A stretch of 64,000 nucleotides of DNA from contig NC_012878.2 of the NCBI RefSeq assembly GCF_000003195.3, forward strand, positions 55,118,629 through 55,182,628. Reading direction: 5' to 3'. The stretch's first letter is position 1; each line of letters starts with the position of its first letter. The notes below the pieces were generated by a model that worked only from the letters and a program-made list of their open reading frames with translations, did not search any database and had not been told where the DNA came from. This document shows, one piece after another, positions 1 through 10,985 of this stretch. The translations under genes and the position numbers were made by a program. The DNA is from Sorghum bicolor (Eukaryota > Streptophyta > Magnoliopsida > Poales > Poaceae).

Positions 1-200
1 GCGGCGTAGCGGTCGTCGAGGGTGAAGATGGGCGGCGGCGGCGGCGTAGCGGAGGGGGCAGCCGAGGGGGAAGCCCCCGAGGCGAAGCGGGACACGCCGC
101 GGTGGGACGGGATCGGGGTGGCGAGGTCGCGGAAGAAGGGCGCCTGCCGCGCGCTGCGTCCGCGCCGCGAGGCGGCGAGGGAGTGGGAGGAGGCGGCCAT
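1..200 (-). CDS. NUP35: NUP35-type nucleoporin (MPPN family), N-terminal fragment cut by the window edge
   Basis: On the minus strand an ATG at 200-198 opens a frame that stays open to the window edge, about 66 codons. It begins MAASSHSLAASRRGRSARQ and continues with APFFRDLATPIPSHRGVSR, and later PPPPPIFTLDDR. This order (basic Ser-rich start, FxDLATP, Arg-Gly-rich linker, proline run, then a Y/F-TL-x-DR motif) is what I remember from plant homologues of the inner-ring nucleoporin Nup35/Nup53 (the mitotic phosphoprotein N' end family). Nup35 links Nup155 and Nup93 to the nuclear envelope through an RRM-like domain that would lie outside the window. The first methionine after the GC-rich leader is chosen; no upstream in-frame ATG was noticed. 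The assignment rests on the N-terminus only, so it is a good but not certain call. Confidence 0.7.
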   Translation of the reverse strand, partial: MAASSHSLAASRRGRSARQAPFFRDLATPIPSHRGVSRFASGASPSAAPSATPPPPPIFTLDDRYA

Positions 201-1405
201 GTGCGGGCGGGGCGGGGCGGCGCGGCTCGGCTGGGGGTTGACAGGGTTTGGGCTTCGGAGTTGCCCTTTCCCTCCTGCTGGGTGCTGGCCCTGCTGCAGT
301 GGAGGGCGAGGCGTGGCCTGCGGGGGGAGCGTGGGTAGGTGGCCGACGGGCGCGGATTGCCTTTCCCTGGCTGCAGCTGGTCGCCTTTATTGGGCCGTTC
401 CGTGCCTTGCGAGGCTGGAAATCGGCACGGGCCAGCCCGAATTCACATTGACTTGCAGAACTTTCAGTGTAGCTGTTGTAACTTCTGCATATTGTCAAAG
501 TTTGCATTGATTTGAAAGGCATATTTCCCAAGCTCTGAACTTGTACCGGAGCGTGTACAAACTTAATGCGAATCTTCGTGTCGCAGTGTATGATCCACGT
601 AAGTTCTTTGCTTCTCAACATGCAAACTTGAGAAGGTACATAGAGTCCCGTTTGGGGAAGGTCGCACGTTCGAGGAAAGAATCAGCAGGAACACTTCATG
701 ATAGTTCAGGAAACCTGCGTGCCCTGCCTGCCGTTTCGCAGGAGCTAGGAAGGCGCGCACAACATCCAACAGAAATGCAACTGATTATGTCACGAATGTT
801 TGACGACAAAGGCTACCATGCCCGCTACATGAGAGTTAAGACATTCTTGAAGTTTCCTCTTGGCACAAGGTCCAGGTATCCCTTACTTAGGGTGGAATGA
901 TACCAAATCCGAAACTACAAATACTTCTCAGATAAAAATGCAACAAGATGAATACAAGGTTACATACAAACAATGGCCTTTCAAATGGGCCACCTAAAAC
1001 TTAAACCTTCACGGATAATCGTCAGGTTAACCTTCAAACGGCTACAACCAACCCAAGCACGCAACTGTTTCTGATGCTAAACGGGAAGCAGGGCCCTTCA
1101 GGTGCAAAGACAATGCTCTGGAGAGAGAGAAAACATAAAGGCCATCTTAGCAGTAATTATCCACATTAAGTGATTGCAAAACATACACTGATTGCTGTAT
1201 TAAGATGGGATTTGCATAATCAAGTACTTTTGCTACTATACTTCCAAAAAAAGTACTTTTGCTACTATGATTTATGAAAGGGCTCTCAAATTAGTGGCTA
1301 TCATGAATCCTGTGAGGTCCAGTTAATAATCAGATATGTTGGCAAGACAGCAAAACAATATAAAGAAATCAGAAGAACAGAGAATTGACCATCTCCAAGA
1401 TGAGA
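201..1405. other. Intergenic: NUP35 5' flank and PTH2 3' flank
   Basis: Positions 201-450 are GC-rich and are the likely promoter and 5' leader of the minus-strand NUP35 gene. Around 541-900 an open frame runs on the plus strand without recognisable domains or an ATG start, so I do not call it a gene. From 1405 down to about 900 the AT-rich DNA directly after the PTH2 stop codon is the probable 3' UTR of that gene. I see no transposon ends. Confidence 0.5.
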
Positions 1406-4021
1406 TCACAGTAAACGCAGTTTCCCTGTAACTGAATCAATGTCAGCTTTCCTCCCTGCACAAGATAATTGCAAGGAAAATCCTCAGGTCATGAAAAACT
1501 CGTCGCGTTGACAAACAAAGGGAAATATATGGGATTCATGAATTCCAACATACAATTCAAACTTGCAAATTCAAGTATAGCTGCAGAGATTAAAAACATT
1601 AAAGTTCAGAACTTTTGATTGAGAATCTAACCTGGTCCTATTGCAAGAACAGTTTTGGATCCAGCCAACACCTATACAAGGAAAAAAATGATGAGGGTAA
1701 ACACTAAATAATACTAGGAATGTTTGATAATATTGTGCTGCCCATGCCAGCCCATTTCTCGTGCATAGAATATAGAAATGACACACCATAAACTCATCAC
1801 ATGGCACATAGGCACAAAAATAGTTAAGTATCTGGAACAGAAAAATGTGCATGGAACTAATGGTTGAAGTATATCATTTTAGTAAATTTACCCAAGCCAC
1901 AATAAATCAATTACTAACATTCAAATTAAGAATCACTTAGATATGTTAAACCATCCAAAATTTAGAAGGATATTGTTTTCTTGATTTTTGTGAAGGCTGC
2001 CAGGAGGGCTAGTTTTACGTATCAAAGTAGGTAGATCTACAGAAGCATGAAACTAACCTGTGTGCGGCCTGCATCAGCAACAATAAATGTAGGAATACCT
2101 CGATGTTGTGCAGTTTCCTTTAGCCTGTTCCTGATAATAGACCACAGGGAACAAGCGTTCTTATAAATTAAGATACAAATTTACACATCCCCACCAAGCA
2201 AATATGTTCTATGGAAATTTAGTTATTATAAGAGCAATGACTAACATTTCCTGTTGGTTCTTGCATGTCAAAACAATCTTAGCTTGTCCAAGTTGCTCCC
2301 ATTGTTTCAGTAAACCCCGATTGCTGCAGAAGATATGTCAAATGAGTTTGGGGGAGCTCGGTTTCACAAAATACTGATAACACAAGGTAGATAAATAGCT
2401 CTCTGGCACAGGCTTCACAGGAAAAGTCAAGGGTGGGAAAATAAGATTACTGAAACCTGCGGTTTCCATCCATTTAATTTCAATTCAGTCCACCACATCA
2501 CTAGTTTTTTGAAAAGTTACCTTTTTGTATGGAGGACAACATAATGAACAGAAAAGGAGTCAATACTGTATTCAAGATCACATATGGATGGTGTAATAGT
2601 TAAGGCCTTAGCTCTGGAGATGGGTGACAGAATAGTTAAGGCCATAGCTCTGGGAGTCCAAGGACTCCACAGATTGGTGATGAGATAGTTAAGGGCTTAA
2701 GGCATACAGACAACACAATGGTGCGATGCTCAGTGATTAAAACTCAGGAGCTACTCAGACAAGAGATAAAATGGTTTGTGAGCCTCCGATCTAATAAAGA
2801 AAGGTCCCAGTACCCATGCAGAAATATACTCGATATTATTTTGATGAGTAGAACAGAATTTATTCAATCAAAGCTTTTCAAAATCAATCAATGAGTACCA
2901 GCATCTGTATCTACGCAAATTCAAGCCTACAAAGTGTACAGTAACACTATAAAGGAATATTCATGCCTATGAAGAGAAAAATATACATCATACATCCTTC
3001 AACTAAAACTACCTAATGAAGAAACAGTGCAAACCGCATTAACACCTTGACAATAATTCTGAGTACAAGCCAGTCGCTGCATCTGCAAGGGATTAGCAAT
3101 GAATGAGGTGTAAGTTGACTCAAAAGTTCAGTAGATAACTACATATCGAAAAGGTTCAGTGCTGCTCTGGCTAAGATTTGGTGGTTGCAGATTAGACACT
3201 CACACCAGGTTACACATTTTTTAGCAAAGTACAAAAAACTATGGATAATAATTCAAAGAGAAAGAGCTGCACCAAATAAACAGCATGCGTCCACTTGGAG
3301 ATGAACTTACGGGCACATTGAGAAGCTATTTTCCCAGCCCCCATCTTGAGGTCCTGGCGTACCACTAAAACCTGCAGATGGCATTAACATCAATGAGAGC
3401 GAGCTCAACTCTAGAGTTGTGAAGTTCGAACAAAGCAGCAATAATTAAACAAAAATCAGACGGCCAACGTCCTAAATCCTTATAATAGAATTGTATCGAA
3501 AGCGATAAAGCGCAGGTAAATGGTGGTATTTCAGGTTTCGGAGTGAAATCAATCAGACGTAGGCGACAGCCGACACATAGCGCGCCGCGCACCGAACTAG
3601 CTGCAACGAAGAACTCTCATCATGTATACTCACGCAGTACACTGGCAAAGCAACCTACCATCTTAAGCTCCTCGCCGCCTGAGGCAAACGAGCTCCCCGA
3701 CGCCCGCTTGGAGCTGGAGCCTCGCGCGGATGCGGCGGCCGGAGCCGGCGCGGGGCTGGACTTGGGTCTCCACGACGAGGAAAGGTCGAGGAGGACGCCA
3801 AGGAGGAACCCGATGGCGAGGCCCGGGAGGAAGTTCGCCGGGCGCAGGCTCGCGGCGAGCCATGGTTCCTCGCCCTGCGACAACAGGGAGTAGACGAGAG
3901 AGTTAGGGTGTTTCCGGAATTGATGGCGAGGACAGGGGCACCGTTGGGTGGTGCGTGCGCGTACGCGTACCTTCCTCCGGGTGGGGTTTTGCTGCGGGTT
4001 TCGCCGCGGCGGAGGAGCCAT
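1406..4021 (-). CDS. PTH2: Peptidyl-tRNA hydrolase 2 (Pth2/Bit1 family), complete 8-exon gene
   Basis: Coding segments on the minus strand: 3971-4021, 3659-3874, 3311-3371, 3046-3082, 2246-2323, 2058-2130, 1632-1671, 1406-1455. All junctions are GT-AG and the phases close to 606 nt, 201 aa. The enzyme cleaves peptidyl-tRNA released from stalled ribosomes and recycles the tRNA. Diagnostic blocks in order: a hydrophobic anchor (FLPGLAIGFLLGVLLDL), then VLVVRQDLKMGAGKIASQCA, HAATGLYSELLS, QAKIVLTCKNQQEMNRL, FIVADAGRTQ, LAGSKTVLAIGPG and a final DSVTGKLRLL before TGA. The Lys/Gly-rich GAGK loop and the DAGRT motif are the conserved active-site region of the family. The N-terminal hydrophobic stretch suggests membrane anchoring, as in mitochondrial Bit1. 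The first intron (3875-3970) is 96 bp and in frame, so retention would give a 233-aa form. Confidence 0.95.
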
Positions 4022-4375
4022 GGAGGATGGAGCAGTCGGTCGGTTCCGGAGAAGAAGAGAGATGCGCTTGTCGATAACGGGTTGCTGCTGTGTGGGCCGG
4101 ATGTCTCTCAGTTTTGTTGGGTCGAATGGATGATGGGATGTGCTGCTTGTGCACTTGGGCCGTATGGGCCGGAATTAACAGCACATCCATCTCCAAATGA
4201 TTCCTTCCCCCGAAGGCCCAAACAAAAAAAAAAAGGTGTAGGTCGATGGTTTAAGAAAAAGCGAATATCACTCACGTTATGTCTGCGGCATCATGCATGT
4301 TTTCATGACTTGGAATTGCAGCTCCCAAGTCCCAACCGCATGCACTACACGTAGCTTGACAGATGGACTGTCTTA
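4022..4375. other. PTH2 upstream region
   Basis: This is probably the promoter and 5' UTR of the minus-strand PTH2 gene (GC-rich near 4022-4100, AT-richer beyond). I see no clear TATA box and no other coding potential. Confidence 0.4.
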
Positions 4376-4617
4376 GGCCTTGTTTAGACCCGAAAAAAAT
4401 TCAGATTTCGACACTGTAGCACTTTCGTTTTTATTTGACAAACATTGTCCAATTATAGATTAACTAGGCTTAAAAGTTTCATCTCACGGTTTAAGACAAA
4501 CTGTGCAATTAGTTTTTGTTTTTATCTATATTTAATGCTCCATGCATGTGCCGCAAGATTCGATGTGACGGGAAAACTTGAAAAGTTTTTGGTTTTTTGA
4601 GTGAACTAAACAAGGCC
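4376..4617. mobile_element. PIF/Harbinger-like MITE, family A copy 1
   Basis: A 242-bp element with inverted ends GGCCTTGTTTAG and CTAAACAAGGCC. The 5' flank is TTA and the 3' flank TTG, an imperfect 3-bp target duplication. Its interior (TGTAGCACTTTCGTTT; ATTTAATGCTCCATGCATG; TGTGACGGGAAAA) recurs in seven other copies here. It has no coding capacity. Confidence 0.9.
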
Positions 4618-6247
4618 TTGTTAGCATGGGCACGGTTACCTACACGTAGCTTGACAAAGAGATGGACTGGTCTTAGCATGGGCCGGGCATGGATACCTAC
4701 ACGATCGATCAATTGCGTATTTGCGTTGTATACACGAGCGCGTGCCACGGGGATCTGAAATAGCTTGGACGTGCGTATACTAAGCGTGCATCCCGTCGTT
4801 GCACGCGAGTACTGCTCTGATTTTGGGCAGGCATTCCAGTCCGGTGGAAAGCAAGTTTGGCGCATAGCACGTATACCGCCTAATTAATTTGCTCGAACTC
4901 TCTGCGGTGCGGTGCGGTGCGCCCCCGTTCGTTTTCAGACCGATCGCGTCGTGATAAAAAGCTAGCAGAGACCGGAGAGCCAGAGCTTCGTGTCGGATCG
5001 AGATCGTGAAGAGAGCGAAGTTCGGTGCACGGTGACCAAACCCAGCCCTCCCCTTTTTTGTCAACAAAAATATGTTGTGCTGTGTCACGTGTCGGTGTCA
5101 CCCTCCGCGAGGAAACAGGGCACTTACTCGGCGAAGGATATCGAAGTGCATTACCCGTTGTGTACCGATCTCACCGAAAACTCGAACAAAAATAGAAGGA
5201 AATCGGCACGACGGCTCTTTTCCAAGACGGCTTATGAACGAAGCTATTTTTTTTCTCGTACAAAAAGATAGCTTATCTTAGCTTTCTCTCTTATTTCTTT
5301 CTTTCATTTATGTATAAAGTTGTTGATAAAGTTATTTTGCTAAATAATTTTTTAAAATAACTCAATATATAATGTTTTTTTTAAAAAATAATTTTACCAG
5401 TGAAATTGAGTCGTATCAAATAAAACCTAATTATTACGTATCCAAAGCATCCGTTTTCTCGAGCATTCGTCATCCCCTGCGCGCTGCTACTGCTACTCGA
5501 CATGCACATGACATAGTCCGTTCGGTTCGTTCTCACAATCATTGTAGTAGTACTAGTAGGCTAGTAGCTAGGGTGATTCGGACGCGAAAGGCGTCGCGCT
5601 TGCACACGCTACCGAGCTAGCTCGACGCGGCGTGGCAGACGGGGTGGAGCCAGGTAGCACGTAGCGCAGGCGCCGCGCGATGAATCGCGGCATGGGCTCG
5701 CCCCCCGCACGTACACGTGCAGGCGTGGAGCCGGAGACGAAGCCGGGCGGGCGGGCGCCACGCTCTGCGTTGCGTTGCGTTGCGTTGCATTGACCTCCAG
5801 GCTCTCCGATGCAGTGCAGCCCACGACTCCACCGCCACCCCCGTACCGCGCGCGGACGGACGGGCGGGGGGAGTCGTCACGTCCGCGGCGACCCCGCCTG
5901 CACATGACGCCTGACACGGCCGCGCGGGCCGCCAGCTCGCACTCACGTGGCCGGTGGGATCCCTCGTCCGTCGTCGCCTCGCTTTATAGGCCGGGTCGTG
6001 GTGAACGTGGGTGCAGGTGCGGTGGAAAATTGGAATATATTGGCACCGTGTGTGGCTGTTATGTTACCGGAGAATTGAGGTCTAAGCAAAGGTCGACTGC
6101 AGGTTTTGGATTTTGTGACGTTTTATTGTTTGTCGCTGCCATGTTAACCTTTTTTTCAGTCAGCGTTAAATTAACATATATATGATTTTATATACTTTTT
6201 AATACATATAGAGCCACCGACGTCTCCTCCTATTGCACGCTGAAGTC
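4618..6247. other. Intergenic, promoter-like GC-rich stretch near 5500-6010, no supported gene
   Basis: From about 5500 to 6010 the DNA is GC-rich with several ACGT cores and a CTTTATAGG at about 5981, so it resembles a plant promoter. No downstream frame looks like a real protein. The 5280-5450 stretch is AT-rich with no recognised structure. Confidence 0.35.
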
Positions 6248-6250
6248 TTA

Positions 6251-6455
6251 GAGCACTCACAATGCAAGACTCTATCACAGAGTCCAAGACAATTAATTAT
6301 ATATTATGTATTGTATTTTGCTGATATGGCAGCATATTTATTGAAAAAGAGGTAGAAAAAATAAGACTCCAAGTCTTATTTAGACTCTAAGTCTACATTG
6401 TTCGAGGTAATAAATAACTTTAGACTCTATGATAGAGTCTGCATTGTGAGTGCCC
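6251..6455. mobile_element. MITE with GAGCACTCACAATGCA ends
   Basis: A 205-bp non-coding element with inverted ends GAGCACTCACAATGCA (5') and, reverse-complemented, GGGCACTCACAATGCA (3'). It is flanked on both sides by TTA, a 3-bp target duplication typical of PIF/Harbinger (Tourist-type) MITEs. The interior is AT-rich and partly self-complementary (CTCTAT ... ATAGAG; AAGTCTTA). Confidence 0.85.
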
Positions 6456-6839
6456 TTAGGCTCCTCTGCACCATCAGTGCCGGTCCCCTTCTCCTCATGT
6501 GGCCAGCCTCGTCGGTGGTGAAGAGGAGCGGGGACTCTCATTCATGCAGTTTAATCTCCACAACTATATAATCCACCAGTTGTGAACTTTACTAAATACA
6601 CCCCATAAACTACTACTACAGTCACAAACTACACTAAGTACACACAAAAAATTACACCTAAGAAGATCTTTTCTTTCAAAATTAAGGGACAAGATTAACT
6701 CTAATCACACATTTCCCTAATAACTCAATCATATCCAACGGTCTCCAACGCTTGGATCAAACTCATCACTCACTTCTCACGCGCGACCGTGTCTCTTCCC
6801 TCTCACACACGACCGTCACAATAGAAGACAACGGGACGC

Positions 6840-7460
6840 ATAGGAAGACATCGGGGCTCGCGCCAGGGCTCGTGCGACCAGGGGTCGTCGGGGCGGGCGC
6901 GCGGCCGGTGCTAGCCGGCCAGGGCGAGCGCAACCAGGGCGAGCGCGGCCAGGGGAGGCCAAGGGTCGCCGGGGCGGGCGCGCGGCCGGTGCTCGCCGGC
7001 CAGGGCGAGTGCGGCCAAGGGTCGCGCGACGCGGGCGTGCGGCCGGTGCTCGCCGGCCAGGGCGAGCGCGGCGGGTGCGCGGCCGGGGCTCACTTGCCGG
7101 GACGCACAGGGCTCGCTGGGGCGGGCGCGCGGCCGGTGCGCGCGGCGGACAGGGCTCGCGCGACCAGGACGACCGCCGCGAGCGCGCGGCCAGATCTCCC
7201 GCGGCGCACAAGGAAGACAGCCGGGGCGAGCGCGGCCAAGGCTGGCCAGGGCAGGCACGCGGCCAGGGCTCCCCAGGGCGGGCGCGCGGCCAGAGCTCGC
7301 TGCGGCGCGCAGCCGGGGCTCACCGAGGCGGCCGGGGCGTGCGGCCGAGGCTTGCCGCGGCGGCCGGGGCTAGCGATCAGGGGCTCGCGGGGGCGACCGG
7401 GGCGCACGGCCGGGACGCGACGCCGGAGCGCGGCCAGGGCACGACGCCGGAACGCGGATA
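6840..7460. repeat. GC-rich imperfect minisatellite
   Basis: At least four imperfect tandem units each begin GGGCGGGCGCGCGGCCGG or a close variant, followed by GCTCGCCGGCCAGGGCGAG. Units start near 6891, 6972, 7033 and 7119, with irregular spacing of about 60-85 bp, and decay towards 7460. All six frames give only Arg/Gly/Ala-rich peptides, so the 254-aa open frame across it (6752-7516) is judged a composition artefact. The junction with AT-rich DNA at both sides is sharp. Confidence 0.7.
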
Positions 7461-7516
7461 GGGGCGCCACGAAGGGCGAACCGCTAACGCACCAGGCCAA
7501 ACGACAAACGTCATGA

Positions 7517-9221
7517 CAAACTCAGTAAGTAATACTTGCTTAGCATTTTCTAATGCAGATTAACATGAACACCATCATCGATAGGTCCCTTGTACTACCA
7601 TTCTGAAATGTGGATCGATGCTGATTTACCCCCTTTATTATTTGTGATTGTCATTCATTTGTCAATGCGTTGGTTATCCATGCTGATATGTCATTGTTTC
7701 AGTTCACCTGAGTTTACTTGGCTACGGCCAGCATGTGCAGTAGAGAATCCTTTGGTTATTTATGAGTCCTGCTAACTTCTGTTTGCTGCTTTATTTCTTT
7801 GTTATATATGACATGTTCCTTCAAAGTGTTTCCTCACATTCGGGCAATATACTATATATGCATGTAACTATTCTAAGATATGTTTATTTTTCACTCTTTT
7901 CTTTGCCTGCAGGGGATTTACATTTGCAGTTGCAAACAAATAAAGGGTCAGTTTGTTTTTCACCTAATTTACCTATGTATATTGTAGTGAAATTTCAATA
8001 GCTCTACTCTTTAGCAGAAGGCCTCAATTGCTAATTGTAGTTCATACTAGAGAGTTTACATATGTAATACATTATTAAAAAATATTGTGTTTATGCTTTC
8101 GATTTTCTAATACTTCAAATATGTTGTGTAATAGTTGACTTGAGATGGTTCAATAAATTTAATAGAACTAACTATGAACTTAATGTGGTGTGTATCGTTA
8201 GCATGGGGCAATAATAGTAGTGAACGGGTTGAATTTTAGATTAAGTGAAGAATTAAGAAACAAATTTACTGATTTTTTATTTATGCATCTATGAACTGGC
8301 ACTAAATTCAAAAGTCTCTAACTATGAATTCATAGTGACTAAATCATCATCTTTTCTCTTCCGAATTCAGCTGCTGGCACTAAATCCAAAATGACTTTGA
8401 CCATGCTGGTAGTGGTACCGTGCTGGTGTCAAGTGCTCTGTGCAGGTGTCAATGGTTTGACTAACAGGAAGAAGAAGCAAGCTGTAATTTCCCTTTATTA
8501 TCAAGAAGGGTATTTGCAAGTTCTATAAAGAGACTTGATGTATTTTGAACAACACATACCTTACTTTTGTATATATATTTAATAAACATTCCACTTGTTG
8601 ACACTTCCCTGAATAACCTTTTTTTACTTATCTTTAGCTTCCATATGTATTGGTCAGGCTGATGTGGCCTTTCTAAAAATCTGTTGGTAGTGCAGCAGGT
8701 TATGTATTGTTTTCCACAAGAAGGCCCTTCAACTGTATGATTTTGATTTCAAGGGTTGTAACTTGTCAATACTTTAGCCTGTTTTGATTTTGGTTGTGAA
8801 AAAAGGCCGATGATATGTGCACACCAAGCCTGCTTCCTCTTCTTGTAGCAGATGTGAGGTGAGAAATTTCTTTCAGCATCGTAAAGATCCACTTGGTTTG
8901 CCTTTTTCTTTCCAAAATTCCACATGCTAATTTGTTCCTGCAGTAAACGAATCTCGTAAAAAGTTAAAGGCATATATAAGAGGACAAGTAATATTGCTTT
9001 TCTTTTGTTCATGTCACCAGGCTTAGTGAGTTAATGTTATCTCTATAAAATTTATATGCTTGTCAAACATCAAATATCATCTACTCACTACATACTGCTT
9101 TCCCTTGGTTTGTGTTTGTTTGCAAAGGAACCGGCTTACTGAAGGTAGTAGCAGAAATGTTAGTATATATTTCCTAGCACGAGAGAATGATAGCTCCACG
9201 ACATAAATGTTAGTAGATTTC
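7517..9221. other. AT-rich intergenic DNA with a Helitron-like hairpin near 8190
   Basis: No protein-coding exon is convincing. Near 8190-8215 the motif CGTTAGCATGGGGCAATAA resembles the stem region next to grass Helitron 3' ends, but no CTAG terminus follows. Two similar motifs occur near 9990 and 10075. Confidence 0.3.
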
Positions 9222-9751
9222 AGCCATGGTGAGGCACCAGCGCTTGCGAGCTCCATGTCCGAGTGGTTTAATGCAAGAGGCTCTGGTTTCATGTCAGAGT
9301 TCCTCCATGTTCTCTCTGGCTGTGAGATCAACTCTCTACCTCCCTCGCTAGAACTGTGTTGGGTCTAGCATTTCACCTAATTTGAGCAGGTAGCAATTGC
9401 AGGCAGTCATGTTTAAATTAATCGTGTTTTCCTTTTGCGTGCAACATAGGTGTTCAATGATACTGCGCTGAGAAGAGGAGTTCCAATACTATCTACATCT
9501 TGGAGGTATGTGATTTAGAATTGGGTCAGATGCTTGCCTGTAGTTGATTTTTGTGTAGGTAAGTAGAAATTTAGACCCGAATGTTTCTGCCTTGCTATAT
9601 GTGGTGAACTGTTATGTCAACTAATTGTGCATCTTACTGCATCTTTGCCATAAATCAAAAACAGTAATATTCGGCAGTTTGCTTCCACAGGCAAGAGCAC
9701 CAACAATATCGTTTATAAACATGTTCTGCTACGATGAATCCTTAAATGAGT
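9222..9751 (+). pseudogene. Unrecognised exon-like fragments (possible captured gene pieces)
   Basis: Three exon-like blocks follow good AG acceptors on the plus strand. At about 9224-9358 the frame reads HGEAPALASSMSEWFNARG and continues with SGFMSEFLHVLSGCEINSL. At 9449-9507 it reads VFNDTALRRGVPILSTSW and is closed by GTATGTG. At about 9692-9751 it reads ARAPTISFINMFCYDESLNE to a stop. The peptides look like real protein rather than noise, but I cannot name the family. Phases do not join cleanly between blocks 2 and 3, so a degraded or captured gene is more likely than a working one. The Helitron-like motif at about 10075 is compatible with capture. Confidence 0.3.
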
Positions 9752-10059
9752 AAGTCCATAAATTACAATTACCTACTATGTATGTTTCGAGCTTATATAA
9801 TCCCCTATATGGTTAAGGTGCAAAAGAATTTGAAAAAAATGTATGATTCTCTATAACTTTACAGGATGTTGGACCTATTTCAGAAGGATTAACTGTTCTC
9901 TATAAATAGATTAACTGTTCCTTGGAAAATATGTTTTTGATTCAATCCAATGAAGTACTTCAGATTTGGTAGAATTAACTTTGGACTTGAATGTGATCCG
10001 TAGCGTTAGATACTCAGGATAAATAAATGATTGGTCTTCCTTTGATTGTTTTCATGTGT

Positions 10060-10110
10060 ATTTTTTAAATAAAACCGTAGCGTTAGCACGGGCACTATAC
10101 TATCATAGTA
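10060..10110 (+). mobile_element. Possible degenerate Helitron 3' end
   Basis: The sequence CCGTAGCGTTAGCACGGGC followed by an A/C/T-rich tail resembles the hairpin plus tail of grass Helitron 3' termini. One arm of the stem is mutated (AACCGT instead of GCCCGT), and the terminal CTAG is replaced by CTAT. No 5' TC end was located. Confidence 0.35.
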
Positions 10111-10639
10111 ATTACTTACATTGAATAAATTTGTCTCATGGGCTACTCGATGGCATTGGCTTCGTTGATCCCTTGTTGGACATTTTTTTTGTTATAGATA
10201 ATTTCCATGCAAACCAGATATCGTCGTTGAGTTTTGACATATATCAGAACTAGACAGTTATCAAGGATATAGATTGGAGGAGAAGAATGTCATTATGCAA
10301 CTCTGGATTTACCCATGTGTCTCTCCCTTATTGTCCACGGAGTTAGATATAAACAAAGATGTACTTGTTCTCCTGATTGTTTATAGAATCATTTCCCATA
10401 TGTAAAAAAAAATGCTAATATGAGTATTGTGTCAAAAAAATGATAGTACATTCTGTGTTTCAAACTAGATATCAATACAATTTTAGTGAAATTGTATGGC
10501 ATGTTTCTGACATTTGGAGCCATCCACACAAACACTACTACTAAACGATTTTTAAAGGCATCTCATTTCTTTATACATGGTTGTAATTTTAGTCGTCCTC
10601 GTTTTACTTCTCTATACATATAACTTTTGCTATGCACTT

Positions 10640-10663
10640 TATATATATATATATATATATATA
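10640..10663. repeat. (TA)n microsatellite
   Basis: About twelve uninterrupted TA units lie in AT-rich intergenic DNA. Confidence 0.9.
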
Positions 10664-10759
10664 ATTTGTCTTGATATATAGTAAAAATAATATATCTAAA
10701 ATAGTTAGAGAACGCCTTACAATTTAAAATAGAGAGAGTAATATATAGATATAAATATA

Positions 10760-10985
10760 GATATAGATACCCGCTGTCTTTACTCAAACTTTCTTAAGTT
10801 TGACTAAGTTTGGAGAAAAATACCAGTAATATTTATATCTTCGAATAAATTTGTTATAAAAATAGATTCAATGATCTAACTAACGATATTAATTATATAG
10901 TATAAATAAATAAATCTAAATACTTTTATTTTATAAATTTAGTTAAAGTCAAGTACATTTGACTTCTTGTAAAGTAAGAACGACA
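10760..10985. mobile_element. Degenerate Stowaway-like MITE
   Basis: The AAGTTTGACTAAGTTTGGAG and AGTCAAGTACATTTGACTT arms are inverted relatives around an AT-rich core. This is the arrangement seen in old grass Stowaway elements. The outermost termini and TA target duplication are not clear. Confidence 0.45.

Noticed and set aside
541..900. 119-codon plus-strand open frame near the window start
   Set aside because: It lacks an ATG start and any domain; I could not support it as a gene or fragment.
6752..7516. 254-codon Arg/Gly/Ala-rich open frame
   Set aside because: It is produced by the GC-rich minisatellite; similar frames are open on both strands.
9258..9340. Phrase GTCCGAGTGGTTTAATGC, similar to a tRNA-Ser A box
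   Set aside because: No T arm or closing stem; the same bases form part of a better protein-like frame.
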